Positions 34,760 to 43,487 of a DNA stretch of 64,000 bases are shown here, piece after piece. This stretch comes from Pseudoalteromonas distincta (lineage in GTDB: Bacteria > Pseudomonadota > Gammaproteobacteria > Enterobacterales > Alteromonadaceae). The stretch covers positions 326,987-390,986 of the forward strand of contig NZ_JWIG01000029.1 of assembly GCF_000814675.1 (NCBI RefSeq). Reading direction: 5' to 3'. The notes below the pieces were generated by a model that did no database searches, was not told the DNA's origin, and worked only from the letters and a program-made list of their open reading frames with translations. Position 1 is the stretch's first letter, and each line of letters starts with the position of its first letter. The translations under genes were made by a program, and so were the position numbers.

Positions 34760-35686
34760 TTAAAATTCTGGCTTGATTGTTAAATTAATATTCTTAAGTT
34801 TTTCGAATACGTCTTTATCTTTAGATACCGGTAATGTGTCAGCCATGCGCACTGCTCTTAATGCAGCTTCACATACTAACTTGTCGCCACCTAATGATTT
34901 AACTTGCGTTACTAAACCATTAAAGCCTAAACGAATATTAACTCGGCACTGTTGGTTTTTCATTTTTTCATCAATCAGTAAGTTTTGCTGAATACGCGCC
35001 ATAATTAATGCACGGTACTTATCAACTTCGCTCACCACTTGTTGCTGACGTATTTTACTACGGGCAGCCTGCTCTTTGGCAAGTTGCTCTTGTAACATTT
35101 GCTCTTGCATTGCTTGCTGGCGTTTACGTTCGGCCTCAGCAGCACGCTCTTTTGCTTCCTCTTCACGCTTTTTGCGCTCGGCTTCTGCTTTTTTAAGCGC
35201 TTCTTCTTCAGCTTTGCGTTTGTCAGCTGCTGCTTTTGCTGCGTTTTCAGCTTCTTGCTTTTGCTTTTCGGCTTGCTTAGCTTTAGCACGCTCTTTTTGC
35301 TCAATGGCACGTGCTTTTTTAGCTTCTGCCTCGGCTTGCGCTTTTTCTTTCTCTTTAGCTTTACGCTCTTGCTCTAGCTTTTTAATATTACGTGCTTCTG
35401 ATTCGCGTTGCTTGCGTGCATTGGCCGCTCTGCGTTCTAAATCACGGATACGTTTATCTTCAGCACTTTTTTTATCTTTTTCTTTCTTTTGAAGTTCAGC
35501 AATTTTTTGCTCAACTTGTTTTTGATCAACTGTAACGGCTGATACCGCTTTATCTGGCGTAGGTATAGCCGAATTAAGCGTTACTTCCATTACTTTAGGT
35601 GTTGGCGGATGAATATTTGCAGAAGCATACAAAAATCCACCAATCCCTAAATGAAGTACTATTGATTTTACTACTGAACTATTCAT
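34760..35686 (-). CDS. tolA: Cell envelope integrity protein TolA
   Basis: TolA spans the periplasm and couples the TolQR motor to TolB-Pal. One N-terminal transmembrane helix (about 5-22) precedes a very long charged coiled coil of Lys/Glu/Ala repeats (about 50-205), then the C-terminal domain (VDKYRALIMARIQQNL, CRVNIRLGFNGLV with two Cys). I use the ATG at 35686, where AGGGG precedes it; a TTG at 35704 inside tolR would add six residues. The coiled coil produces long Ala/Ser-rich open frames on the opposite strand that are not genes. Confidence 0.93.
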   Translation of the reverse strand: MNSSVVKSIVLHLGIGGFLYASANIHPPTPKVMEVTLNSAIPTPDKAVSAVTVDQKQVEQKIAELQKKEKDKKSAEDKRIRDLERRAANARKQRESEARNIKKLEQERKAKEKEKAQAEAEAKKARAIEQKERAKAKQAEKQKQEAENAAKAAADKRKAEEEALKKAEAERKKREEEAKERAAEAERKRQQAMQEQMLQEQLAKEQAARSKIRQQQVVSEVDKYRALIMARIQQNLLIDEKMKNQQCRVNIRLGFNGLVTQVKSLGGDKLVCEAALRAVRMADTLPVSKDKDVFEKLKNINLTIKPEF

Positions 35687-35690
35687 ACAG

Positions 35691-36119
35691 CTACTTCCCC
35701 TCAAAGGATTCAGTCATTAATCCTACTGATGGTACGCCTGCATTTTTCAAAAAATCCATTAGTAATAATACTTCTTGATACGACACCTTACCCGAGCCTT
35801 TAATCATCACTGGCACGTCAGGGTTTTTCATTAGCTGTAATTTTATAACCGCAGCTACATCAAGTGCTTCCATAGGCTCTTCTGGATCTGTACCTACACT
35901 CACGTAATATTTACCTTGTGCATCTATTGAGGCAATAATAGGCGGAGTATCTTTAGTATCAACTAAATCAGACTCTTCCATTTTGGGTAAATCAACTTTT
36001 ACACCATGCGTAATAAGCGGTGCTGTAGCCATAAATATTATAAGTAGTACCAACATTACATCAATGTAAGGTACTACATTAATCTCTGCGACCGGACGGC
36101 GCTTTTTACGCTGATACAT
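35691..36119 (-). CDS. tolR: Tol-Pal motor protein TolR
   Basis: A 142-residue ExbD/TolR family protein that forms the proton channel with TolQ. There is a single transmembrane helix (about 18-38) with the essential Asp in VVPYIDVMLVLLIIFM, followed by a periplasmic dimer domain (KVDLPKMEES, then VMIKGSGKVSYQEVLLLMDFLK). The start overlaps the end of tolQ by 14 bases. Confidence 0.95.
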   Translation of the reverse strand: MYQRKKRRPVAEINVVPYIDVMLVLLIIFMATAPLITHGVKVDLPKMEESDLVDTKDTPPIIASIDAQGKYYVSVGTDPEEPMEALDVAAVIKLQLMKNPDVPVMIKGSGKVSYQEVLLLMDFLKNAGVPSVGLMTESFEGK

Positions 36120-36810
36120 TCGCTTGTGCCTCTATTTGTGTAGCTGCTTGACGGTGTAAAATATTAGCAAACTCTTCCATAAAGTTAATATAGTGAGACT
36201 CAAGCTTTTCAACACTGTTTGAAAAACGGTTATAAGCAATAACAGCAGGGATCGCCGCAAATAAACCCATAGCAGTCGCAATAAGTGCCTCTGCAATACC
36301 AGGTGCTACCATTTGTAATGTAGCTTGCTTAACTTCACCTAGTGCAATAAAGGCATTCATTATACCCCACACTGTACCAAACAAACCGATGTACGGACTT
36401 ATAGAACCTACGGTTGCTAAAAACGATAGGCTAGATTCCATTTTTTCAATTTCACGAGAAAGCGCAACACGCATAGAGCGGTGCGTTCCTTCCATAACAA
36501 TACTCGCACTTTGAAATGTATTCTTTTTATGACGAGCAAACTCTTTAAAGCCCGAAGTAAACAAAGCTTCAATGCCTTGAGACTGACCGCTGCGTGACGA
36601 TATCTCGTTATATAATTTGCTTAAATCAATACCCGACCAAAACTTTTGCTCAAATTTCTTAGCATTTATTAGCGCATCCGATATTGCTTTTTTACGTTGA
36701 AATATAATTGTCCACGACATTACAGACATGGCAACTAGCCCTAACATTACTAATTGAACAAGCAAACTTGCTTCTAAAATTAGATCTAAAAAATTAAGCC
36801 CTGATCCCAC
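36106..36810 (-). CDS. tolQ: Tol-Pal motor protein TolQ
   Basis: A 234-residue ExbB/TolQ/MotA family inner-membrane protein with three transmembrane helices (about 15-37, 133-158, 168-190). Recognisable blocks are MSVMSWTIIFQRKKAI, TVGSISPYIGLFGTVWG and EALIATAMGLFAAIPAVIAYN. The start is GTG at 36810 with GGAG upstream. It is the first gene of the tol operon here. The ybgC thioesterase gene that commonly precedes tolQ is not present upstream. Confidence 0.95.
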   Translation of the reverse strand: MGSGLNFLDLILEASLLVQLVMLGLVAMSVMSWTIIFQRKKAISDALINAKKFEQKFWSGIDLSKLYNEISSRSGQSQGIEALFTSGFKEFARHKKNTFQSASIVMEGTHRSMRVALSREIEKMESSLSFLATVGSISPYIGLFGTVWGIMNAFIALGEVKQATLQMVAPGIAEALIATAMGLFAAIPAVIAYNRFSNSVEKLESHYINFMEEFANILHRQAATQIEAQANVSA

Positions 36811-37284
36811 GTTAAACTCCTAAATAATTTCAAAATACGGCAAATTGGTTAATTTGTGTAAATATGACCGCTTACACGGCCAAAAGTTGCATCTAGTGTA
36901 TCTAGTCCATTTCAAGCTGACAACGGTATTGCTATGAATAGGCAACAAAAAACGTTAAAAAAACAGCTTTAGTTGGCATTTCCCTTTGCCTCAGTATTTT
37001 ATTTAAACTTTTAAACAAGCTCGCTAACTATAAATATGCGTAAATATATACATGAAACGTCATAAAATGCGCCGTTTATTCAAAATAAGAGCATAAACAC
37101 TCAAAACCTATAAGCCTCAACTGTACGTAATAGTAAAACTAATACCGAGCTATAACGAAATAAATTACTTAAGTTATAAATTTCATAAACTTATAAATTT
37201 AACGATTAATTAACGCACAAGATTCAAACAACAATAAAATTCACTAAATTAGTTTTTCTAATCTGAAAATACAAATTTTCTAGT
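36811..37284. other. Gene-free AT-rich region upstream of tolQ
   Basis: About 470 bp without a credible ORF. It should hold the tolQ promoter near its left side. I see no strong hairpin, repeat or RNA gene in it. Confidence 0.6.
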
Positions 37285-37313
37285 TTGAACAAAAAAGTAA
37301 ACTTACGTATTAT
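37285..37313 (+). promoter_or_regulatory. Sigma-70 promoter of a candidate small RNA
   Basis: TTGAAC (37285-37290), a 17-bp spacer, then TATTAT (37308-37313). This is a close fit to consensus on the strand opposite to both flanking operons, with a likely start at A37320. Confidence 0.6.
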
Positions 37314-37319
37314 TCTCCC

Positions 37320-37499
37320 ATACCGAGCTAGCGCACTGAATGAGATAGTTTCATTAAGCCAAGTTCTTAGTAATAGGATATTTTATCGTATTACATTGTT
37401 TTACTCTTTCTGGATAAAACCAAATTTAGTAAAACGTAGTTCCCCTGGATTACTTCCTTCAACTTGTTGTTTGCCCGCATTTTTTGCGGGCTTTTTTTT
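37320..37499 (+). ncRNA. Candidate intergenic small RNA (about 180 nt)
   Basis: A near-consensus promoter at 37285-37313 and a strong intrinsic terminator at 37473-37499 frame about 180 bases with no plausible protein, on the strand opposite to tolQ and ruvB. The stretch before the terminator is pyrimidine-rich (CCCCTGG, ACTTCCTTC), the kind of unpaired seed that pairs with Shine-Dalgarno regions, and the terminator ends in eight U as in Hfq-binding RNAs. I do not recognise a known RNA family. The only ORF through it would read through the terminator and is rejected. Confidence 0.55.
37473..37499 (+). terminator. Strong intrinsic terminator, no annotated gene upstream on its strand
   Basis: GCCCGCA (37473-37479) pairs with TGCGGGC (37485-37491), followed by eight T. 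The U-tract is present only on the plus strand, so it ends a plus-strand transcript. Confidence 0.85.
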
Positions 37500-37527
37500 G
37501 CCTGCAATTTAGTGCGCTACATATTTC

Positions 37528-37736
37528 ATACCAACCTGCATAAATCTTTGATCAATTTAACGAATTAAATTGCACTATAACGTCGTTAAAAATTTTTTAT
37601 TTACGACTGCATGGATGTAGGAGGTAGAGCAATGCAGGGAGCAATTGCCGAGAACAACTAGATACAAAAATTTTTGCCTAGTTCTAGCGTAATTTTCTTA
37701 ACGTTAAGTAGACCCCATATATAAGCAGATTGGTAT
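37528..37736 (+). repeat. Dispersed intergenic repeat (MITE-like), longer copy
   Basis: 209 bp with termini ATACCAACCTGC and GCAGATTGGTAT. It is the inverted counterpart of 2071-2231 and carries an extra internal segment of about 50 bp (near 37602-37655, containing GGATGTAGGAGGTAGAGC). The arms contain further complementary A/T runs around AACGTCGTTAAAAATTT. It has no coding capacity and lies between the small-RNA terminator and the ruvB 3' end. Confidence 0.8.
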
Positions 37737-37984
37737 TATTTATAAACTAATAATTGCCCTACCTAATTTACAATAAGTAATTCGCTTACTAGTTTGAATG
37801 GTACGCAGGATAGCTTCGCGAGTCTTAACGCCCTGTGAATTAACAGTTAACTATAAAGCGTATTAGTATTTTGAAATAACATTTGCAACAGAGTGTTGAG
37901 GTTTTGAGTATAATAATTTGAAACAAAGGGATACTGAGACAATTACCTGCTGCGCAATAAAACACAGCAAGTAAAGTATATAGG

Positions 37985-38992
37985 CTAGTCTTTTTTAGGA
38001 AGTAAACCAAAGTGATGGTATGCACTGTCAGACACTATGCGCCCGCGTGGTGTACGCTGAATAAATCCTTGCTGGATTAAAAATGGCTCTATTACATCTT
38101 CTATTGTTTCGCGCTCTTCACCAATAGCAGCCGCTACATTGTCGAGCCCTACTGGGCCGCCCATAAATTTTTCGATTATGGCGAGTAAATATTTGCGGTC
38201 CATATAATCAAAACCACTTTTATCTACGTCAATCATATCAAGGGCTTGCTTAGCTACATCGGCGTTTACTGTGCCGTCAGATTTTACTTGAGTGTAATCG
38301 CGTACACGGCGCAATAAGCGGTTTGCAATACGTGGTGTGCCGCGTGAGCGCTGGGCAATTTCGGTAGCGCCATCGTCACACATTTCTAAATCAAGGTAAT
38401 GTGCTGAACGCCCTACTATGTGCGATAAATCTTCTACAGAATAAAACTCTAATCGCTGCACAATTCCAAAACGGTCACGCAGTGGCGATGTAAGCGAGCC
38501 TGCTCGTGTGGTTGCACCAATAAGTGTAAATGCAGGTAAGTCTAATTTAATAGAACGCGCAGCTGGGCCTTCACCAATCATTATATCAAGCTGGTAGTCT
38601 TCCATTGCGGGATATAGTATTTCTTCAACTTGCGGGCTTAGCCTGTGTATTTCATCGATAAACAGTACGTCGCCCTCTTCTAAATTAGTAAGTAGAGCAG
38701 CTAAATCGCCTGCTTTTTCAAGTACAGGGCCTGATGTTGTTTTAATACTTACGTGTAATTCATTGGCTACAATATTTGCAAGCGTGGTTTTACCAAGCCC
38801 AGGTGGGCCAAATATTAATAAATGATCGAGCGCTTCACCACGGGTTCGGGCAGCTTCAATAAAAATTTCCATTTGCTGCTTAACATGAGGCTGGCCTCTG
38901 TAGTCGGCTAAAAGTTTTGGTCTTATTGCACGATCTATAGAGTCTTCATTTGTTTTTTCAGTCGCATCAATTAAGCGATCCGCTTCAATCAT
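37985..38992 (-). CDS. ruvB: Holliday junction branch-migration helicase RuvB
   Basis: A 335-residue AAA+ motor that drives branch migration with RuvA. Walker A is GPPGLGKTT, Walker B LFIDEIHRL, sensor 1 is IGATTRAGSL and the arginine finger region is LRDRFGI. The C-terminal winged helix contains FIQRTPRGR. It is the last gene of ruvC-ruvA-ruvB, seven bases after ruvA. Confidence 0.97.
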   Translation of the reverse strand: MIEADRLIDATEKTNEDSIDRAIRPKLLADYRGQPHVKQQMEIFIEAARTRGEALDHLLIFGPPGLGKTTLANIVANELHVSIKTTSGPVLEKAGDLAALLTNLEEGDVLFIDEIHRLSPQVEEILYPAMEDYQLDIMIGEGPAARSIKLDLPAFTLIGATTRAGSLTSPLRDRFGIVQRLEFYSVEDLSHIVGRSAHYLDLEMCDDGATEIAQRSRGTPRIANRLLRRVRDYTQVKSDGTVNADVAKQALDMIDVDKSGFDYMDRKYLLAIIEKFMGGPVGLDNVAAAIGEERETIEDVIEPFLIQQGFIQRTPRGRIVSDSAYHHFGLLPKKD

Positions 38993-38999
38993 GGGTTAC

Positions 39000-39617
39000 T
39001 CACAACATAGATTTTAAAGATTCTCTAATAAGAACCTCAGTAGACATATCGGGTTTACTTATCGATTTTACTGCTTTTTGAGCTTGTGGCAATTTATAAC
39101 CTAATGCAAGCAGTGCCGATACGGCATCATCCGCTGCATTATTAGCAATTGTTGCATCGCTCATTGGCTCTATTACTGCGCTGTCGCTAAATGGCGTAAA
39201 TAAATCATTACCCCAATCTTTTAGCCTGTCTTTCATTTCGAGTACTAAACGCTCGGCTGTTTTTTTACCTACACCGGGTAATTTAACAAGCGATGTTGAG
39301 TCTTCGTTATTTACACAACTTACAAATTGTTTTGCCGACATGCCCGATAAAATAGCTAAGCCAAGTTTTGGCCCTACGCCATTTGCTTTTAATAGCTCTC
39401 TAAACAAGGCACGTTCAACTTTATTATTAAAACCAAACAATAGTTGAGCATCTTCACGCACTACAAAGTGAGTGTAAACAATCGCATTTTCACCAATTTT
39501 TGGTAAGTCGTAAAAACAGGTCATTGGCATTTGTACTTCGTAACCTACACCACTTACTTCGAGTAATATTTCTGGTGGCTGTTTTTCGACTAAAATACCA
39601 TTTAAGCGGCCTATCAT
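39000..39617 (-). CDS. ruvA: Holliday junction DNA-binding protein RuvA
   Basis: A 205-residue protein that forms the tetramer holding the four-way junction. The OB domain is at MIGRLNGILVEKQPPEILLE, the tandem helix-hairpin-helix motifs include FRELLKANGVGPKLGLAILS and LVKLPGVGKKTAERLVLEM, and the C-terminal domain (about 150-205, ALLALGYKLPQAQKAVKSI) contacts RuvB. It lies two bases from ruvC. Confidence 0.97.
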   Translation of the reverse strand: MIGRLNGILVEKQPPEILLEVSGVGYEVQMPMTCFYDLPKIGENAIVYTHFVVREDAQLLFGFNNKVERALFRELLKANGVGPKLGLAILSGMSAKQFVSCVNNEDSTSLVKLPGVGKKTAERLVLEMKDRLKDWGNDLFTPFSDSAVIEPMSDATIANNAADDAVSALLALGYKLPQAQKAVKSISKPDMSTEVLIRESLKSML

Positions 39618-39619
39618 AA

Positions 39620-40144
39620 TTATTTCCTTAAACGTCCTCTAACGGTTTTGCTTGCGCTGCCCGCTAGTTTAATTAAATTTTGTTCTGAGTGGGCGTGGCA
39701 AATCGCAATAGCGAGTGCATCAGCTGCATCGGCCTGTGGCGTACCGGGTAATTTTAAAATATTTTTTACCATGTGTTGCACTTGTGTTTTATCTGCGCCA
39801 CCGTTGCCTACTACTGCTTGCTTAATTTGCCTAGCTGAGTATTCAAATACGGGTAAGTCGGCCATTGCAGCGCCAACAATCGCAGCGCCTCTAGCTTGGC
39901 CTAGTTTTAAAGCTGAATCGGGGTTGTGCGCCATAAATACTTTTTCAATGGCAAAGGTTTCTGGCGAAAACTGCTCAATAAGCTGTGTAATGCCTTGGTA
40001 GATCATTTTAAGCCTAACCGGAAAAGGATGATCGGCTAACTTAATACAGCCACTGCCTAAGTATGTAAATTTAGAACCTTGATGGGCAACAACACCATAT
40101 CCGGTCAAACGTGAACCAGGATCGATCCCTAAAATGATGGCCAA
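39620..40144 (-). CDS. ruvC: Holliday junction resolvase RuvC
   Basis: An endonuclease that cuts Holliday junctions symmetrically. The acidic residues are in ILGIDPGSRLTGYG, FAIEKVFMAHNPDSALKLGQ and PQADAADALAIAICH, as in the RNase H-fold RuvC family. I prefer the TTG at 40144: it gives the usual N-terminus (M)AIILGIDPGS and has GGAG seven bases upstream. An ATG at 40156 would place that GGAG inside the coding sequence and prefix four residues. A LexA-like box lies about 50 bp upstream. Confidence 0.95.
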   Translation of the reverse strand: MAIILGIDPGSRLTGYGVVAHQGSKFTYLGSGCIKLADHPFPVRLKMIYQGITQLIEQFSPETFAIEKVFMAHNPDSALKLGQARGAAIVGAAMADLPVFEYSARQIKQAVVGNGGADKTQVQHMVKNILKLPGTPQADAADALAIAICHAHSEQNLIKLAGSASKTVRGRLRK

Positions 40145-40192
40145 ACAGCGCTCCATTGTTATTATTTTTAAATTACGCTAATAATGCCAGAG

Positions 40193-40212
40193 CACTGTAT
40201 AAATTACCAGTA
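40193..40212. promoter_or_regulatory. Probable LexA (SOS) box upstream of ruvCAB
   Basis: The 20-bp site has the CTG-N10-CAG plan (CTGTATAAATTACCAG core; one mismatch to CTGT-N8-ACAG) with TA and CA flanks like the gammaproteobacterial LexA consensus. It is about 50 bp upstream of ruvC. SOS control of ruv genes is established in E. coli (there ruvAB). Confidence 0.7.
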
Positions 40213-40225
40213 TAAAGAAAAACAA

Positions 40226-40252
40226 AAATGCCCACGTACTAGGTGGGCATTT
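40226..40252 (-). terminator. Terminator of the ybbAP-like operon
   Basis: AAATGCCCAC (40226-40235) pairs perfectly with GTGGGCATTT (40243-40252). On the minus strand it is followed by TTGTTTTTC, 22 bases past the permease stop. Confidence 0.85.
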
Positions 40253-40273
40253 ACAGAGCATGTTAGTTTAAGC

Positions 40274-42775
40274 TTACCCTAGAGCACGCACTAATCCTTG
40301 GGTGTTTTGTTTAAGTGTTCGGGCAATCATTAAATAACCTAAACCTGCCACAAATACGCCGCCAGCTACCGGACCTATAATCCATATATGTGGGTGTAAC
40401 TTACCTGCTAAATCAAACATTTGTTGCTGCACAATCAAAAGCGCTATATCACTAAAAAATGCAGCCACTAAACCAGCTAAACCGCCTAGTAATAAAAACT
40501 CATACAGGGTCGCGTTTTTAATTAATCGGCTTTTAGCGCCAAGCGTTCGAAGTATTACAATTTCTTGCATGCGCTCACCTAAACTAGCTTGCACTTGCGA
40601 TATAAGTACAAGCGCGCCACACAGCACAACAATGGCAAGTACAAAGCCAATGGCGAGCGATACTTGCGAAATAGTTGTTTGGATTTGCTTAACAAAGTTA
40701 TCAATATCAATGGCTGTAATAGTAGGGTAAGTACGCAATAACTGGCTAAAGTCACGCTTTTGATCTGGGTTTATACGTACCGACGAAATATACGTCGCCG
40801 GAAAATCTGCAAGTACATCTGGGCTTAAAATAATAAAAAAGTTAGGTTTAAGCGTGGCCCAATTAACTTTGCGCACACTGGTAATTTTAGCGTCGAACGA
40901 CTGCGAACCAATTAAAAATGTGAGCGTATCGCCTATCTCAACATCTAAACGCTCAAGCATCGACTCCTCTACTGAGGCTTCAGCCATCGCATTCTCACCA
41001 AACCACGTACCTTGTGTTACTTCATTTTGGTCAGGCACATCTTTAAGCCATGTAAGATTTAGCTCGCGGCCAATACCTGCACGTGCTTCTTCGTCTTTTT
41101 TCTCGTTGTCTTGCAGCGATACTGAACGTGCTACCAACTCGCCATTCACCGCATTTACGCGCCCACGAATAGTGGGATAAAACTCTGATACTTGAATAGC
41201 TTTTTGAGCTAAATATTCATTAATTGGCTCAAGCTCATTTTGCGTAATATTAACTAAAAACGCATTAGGCGCGTCGCTTGGAAGTTGCGACTGCCAATCA
41301 GATATCATGTCGTTTTTAAGTACCACTAAAAACAGCAGTAATTTAATCGCTAACGAAAAACTAATTAACTGTACCGCGTTCACATTTGCACGCTTTTGGA
41401 TAGATGCAATTGCAAGCGACCAACTGTTACCTGGCTTAAGTCCTAATTTTCGACCGCCACCAAATATTAATTTAGATACTAAAAACAACACACCAATTAG
41501 CGCAAGTGTTGATATAAACAAAATAAGCGTTATTTTTATGTTGTTACTAAATAACCACATTAATAAAAATACAGTTAGCGCACTCATGCCTAAATGCACA
41601 CGACTTACTGCCAACTTGTCACCTAAGTTACGGCGCAGAACTCTAAGCGGTGGAATATCAAATAAATCAAATAACGGTTTAATAGAAAACATAACAGCAC
41701 AAATTACGCCAGTGCTTATAGCCACCAGCCAAGGTTTAAAGCCACCTAAAGGTAACTCTGTGCCCATACTTTTTGATAAGTAACTTGTTGCTATTTCTTG
41801 CAAGCCATAACCAATTAACAGCCCTATACTTACCGCCATTGCACATACAAGCAATAAATGAAGCATGTATATTTTGCGGATCATTGAGCGGCTACCGCCG
41901 AGCGTTTTCATCATCGCTACTGGGTCGTATTGGCGTTCACAATAACGTTTTGCTGAAACAGCTATAGCCACTGCTGCCAAAATAATACCTAATAGGCCTG
42001 CAAGTAATAAAAAGCTCTCTGCGCGGTTTAAACTATTTGAAATAGGTGATTGGCGGTCTTTAACGCCGTACCATTGTTGGTTTTCTTTCATTTGTGGTTT
42101 AAGCCACTCGTAAAAGCTATTTATGTCGGCCTCACTGCCTGCATAAAGTTGGCGGTAATAAACACGACTACCCGGCTGCACAACTTCGGTTTTTGCCACA
42201 TCGTCAATATTGATAAGCACGCGGCGGCTGCTCGAAAATACATTAAATGGCGCATCGGGCTCTTCTACAATAACTTTTGAAACATTAAATAATGCAGCAC
42301 CAAGCTCTACTTGCGCGCCTATATCAATATTTAAACTGTAAAATACCGATTCACTTAGCCACACATTACCCGGCGTTGGTCCGCTATTAGCAACTTTAGT
42401 TTCACCGGTTAGGGTATCTTTAACTTTTAACTGCCCTTTTAGCGGGTACGCATTAGATGCCGCTTTTACTGAGCTAAACTGCATTTCATCATCGGCAAAC
42501 AACATAGTGTCGAAGTACACCATTTGCGCCGTTTTTAAATTTTGGCTCTGTGCTTTAGTAATAAAAGCAGTATCGAGAACATGATCGCTTGCAAGTACAC
42601 GGTCTGCAGCAATAAAAGCACTGCTTTTTTGCGCAATACTTTGCCCTATTCGCTCAGTAACCATCGACAGTGTAAGCACGGTTAAAACAGCAAGGGCGAT
42701 AGCTGCGCTTATAACCGTGAGCTCACCACGGCGGAATTCTCGCGAAAATAACTTAAGCGCTAACTTAACCCACAT
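40274..42775 (-). CDS. FtsX-like ABC transporter permease (YbbP family)
   Basis: An 833-residue inner-membrane protein with about ten transmembrane helices in the YbbP arrangement: an N-terminal helix, a large periplasmic domain (about 45-235), a first FtsX bundle (LLLAGLLGIILAAVAIAVSA onward), a second periplasmic domain, and a C-terminal FtsX bundle (GFVLAIVVLCGALVLISQV, REIVILRTLGAKSRL-like). The ATG at 42775 overlaps the end of the ATPase gene and has AGGA upstream; a TTG two codons earlier is less likely. With YbbA and neighbouring TesA, the family is thought to act in lipid or hydrophobic compound handling, but its transport substrate is not established. Confidence 0.88.
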   Translation of the reverse strand: MWVKLALKLFSREFRRGELTVISAAIALAVLTVLTLSMVTERIGQSIAQKSSAFIAADRVLASDHVLDTAFITKAQSQNLKTAQMVYFDTMLFADDEMQFSSVKAASNAYPLKGQLKVKDTLTGETKVANSGPTPGNVWLSESVFYSLNIDIGAQVELGAALFNVSKVIVEEPDAPFNVFSSSRRVLINIDDVAKTEVVQPGSRVYYRQLYAGSEADINSFYEWLKPQMKENQQWYGVKDRQSPISNSLNRAESFLLLAGLLGIILAAVAIAVSAKRYCERQYDPVAMMKTLGGSRSMIRKIYMLHLLLVCAMAVSIGLLIGYGLQEIATSYLSKSMGTELPLGGFKPWLVAISTGVICAVMFSIKPLFDLFDIPPLRVLRRNLGDKLAVSRVHLGMSALTVFLLMWLFSNNIKITLILFISTLALIGVLFLVSKLIFGGGRKLGLKPGNSWSLAIASIQKRANVNAVQLISFSLAIKLLLFLVVLKNDMISDWQSQLPSDAPNAFLVNITQNELEPINEYLAQKAIQVSEFYPTIRGRVNAVNGELVARSVSLQDNEKKDEEARAGIGRELNLTWLKDVPDQNEVTQGTWFGENAMAEASVEESMLERLDVEIGDTLTFLIGSQSFDAKITSVRKVNWATLKPNFFIILSPDVLADFPATYISSVRINPDQKRDFSQLLRTYPTITAIDIDNFVKQIQTTISQVSLAIGFVLAIVVLCGALVLISQVQASLGERMQEIVILRTLGAKSRLIKNATLYEFLLLGGLAGLVAAFFSDIALLIVQQQMFDLAGKLHPHIWIIGPVAGGVFVAGLGYLMIARTLKQNTQGLVRALG

Positions 42776-43487
42776 TAGCAACGTCCTCTACTTGGCTTTT
42801 TACCAGTAAACCCGCTTCTATTTGAATAATGTGCTCACATTTTTGTGCAAGCCCTTCATCGTGAGTCACCAAAATAAGCGTAGTGCCGTGTTGCGTGTTT
42901 AAATCAAATAATAACGACTCAATCATTTTACCGTTTTTGCTGTCTAAATTAGCCGAAGGCTCATCAGCAAATAGTATTTTAGGTGTACCAATAAATGCTC
43001 GCGCAATAGCAACACGCTGTTGCTCACCGCCAGAGAGTTGCGACGGGTAATGATCAATTCGATGGCTCAAGCCTACTTTTTCAAGTAATGCAATTGCTTG
43101 CTCTTTTGCATCACTTTCACCAGCAAGCTCTGCTGGTAGCATAACGTTTTCAAGTGCCGTTAAGCTTTGTACTAACATAAACGATTGAAACACAAATCCA
43201 ATTTTAGCCGCGCGCAGTGCAGCACGCTCTTCTTCATCTAAATTGTGTAATGGCTCGCCATCTAAAAATATTTCACCGCTGCTGGCGGTATCCAGCCCTG
43301 CTAATAAACTGAGTAACGTTGATTTACCAGAGCCCGACGTGCCAACTATAGCAACAGACTCACCATGCTTGACATTAAAGCTGATGTCGCTGAGGATGGG
43401 CAGCTCACCTTCAAAGGTAGAGACTACTTTAGACAAACCATTAACCTGAATTATATTTAATTGAGAAAGCGCTGACATATGACTCAT
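42765..43487 (-). CDS. ABC transporter ATP-binding protein (YbbA family)
   Basis: A 240-residue MacB/LolD-type ATPase that drives the YbbP-like permease. Walker A is GTSGSGKSTL, the signature LSGGEQQRVAIARAF, Walker B ILFADEPSANLD, and the switch His is in LILVTHDEGLA. The start at 43487 has AAGGA four bases upstream; an ATG at 43478 is also possible and forms a CATATG with the divergent tesA start. The 5' ends of the two divergent genes overlap or abut, as in the conserved ybbA/tesA pair of enterics. Confidence 0.92.
   Translation of the reverse strand: MSHMSALSQLNIIQVNGLSKVVSTFEGELPILSDISFNVKHGESVAIVGTSGSGKSTLLSLLAGLDTASSGEIFLDGEPLHNLDEEERAALRAAKIGFVFQSFMLVQSLTALENVMLPAELAGESDAKEQAIALLEKVGLSHRIDHYPSQLSGGEQQRVAIARAFIGTPKILFADEPSANLDSKNGKMIESLLFDLNTQHGTTLILVTHDEGLAQKCEHIIQIEAGLLVKSQVEDVANVG

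Noticed and set aside
35076..35492. 138-codon Ala/Ser-rich frame opposite tolA, plus other long frames there
   Set aside because: They are the mirror of the TolA Lys/Glu/Ala coiled coil, a common artefact of such repeats.
37285..37512. 75-codon open frame on the plus strand
   Set aside because: It starts inside the -35 box and reads through a strong terminator; composition is not protein-like. The region fits a small RNA better.
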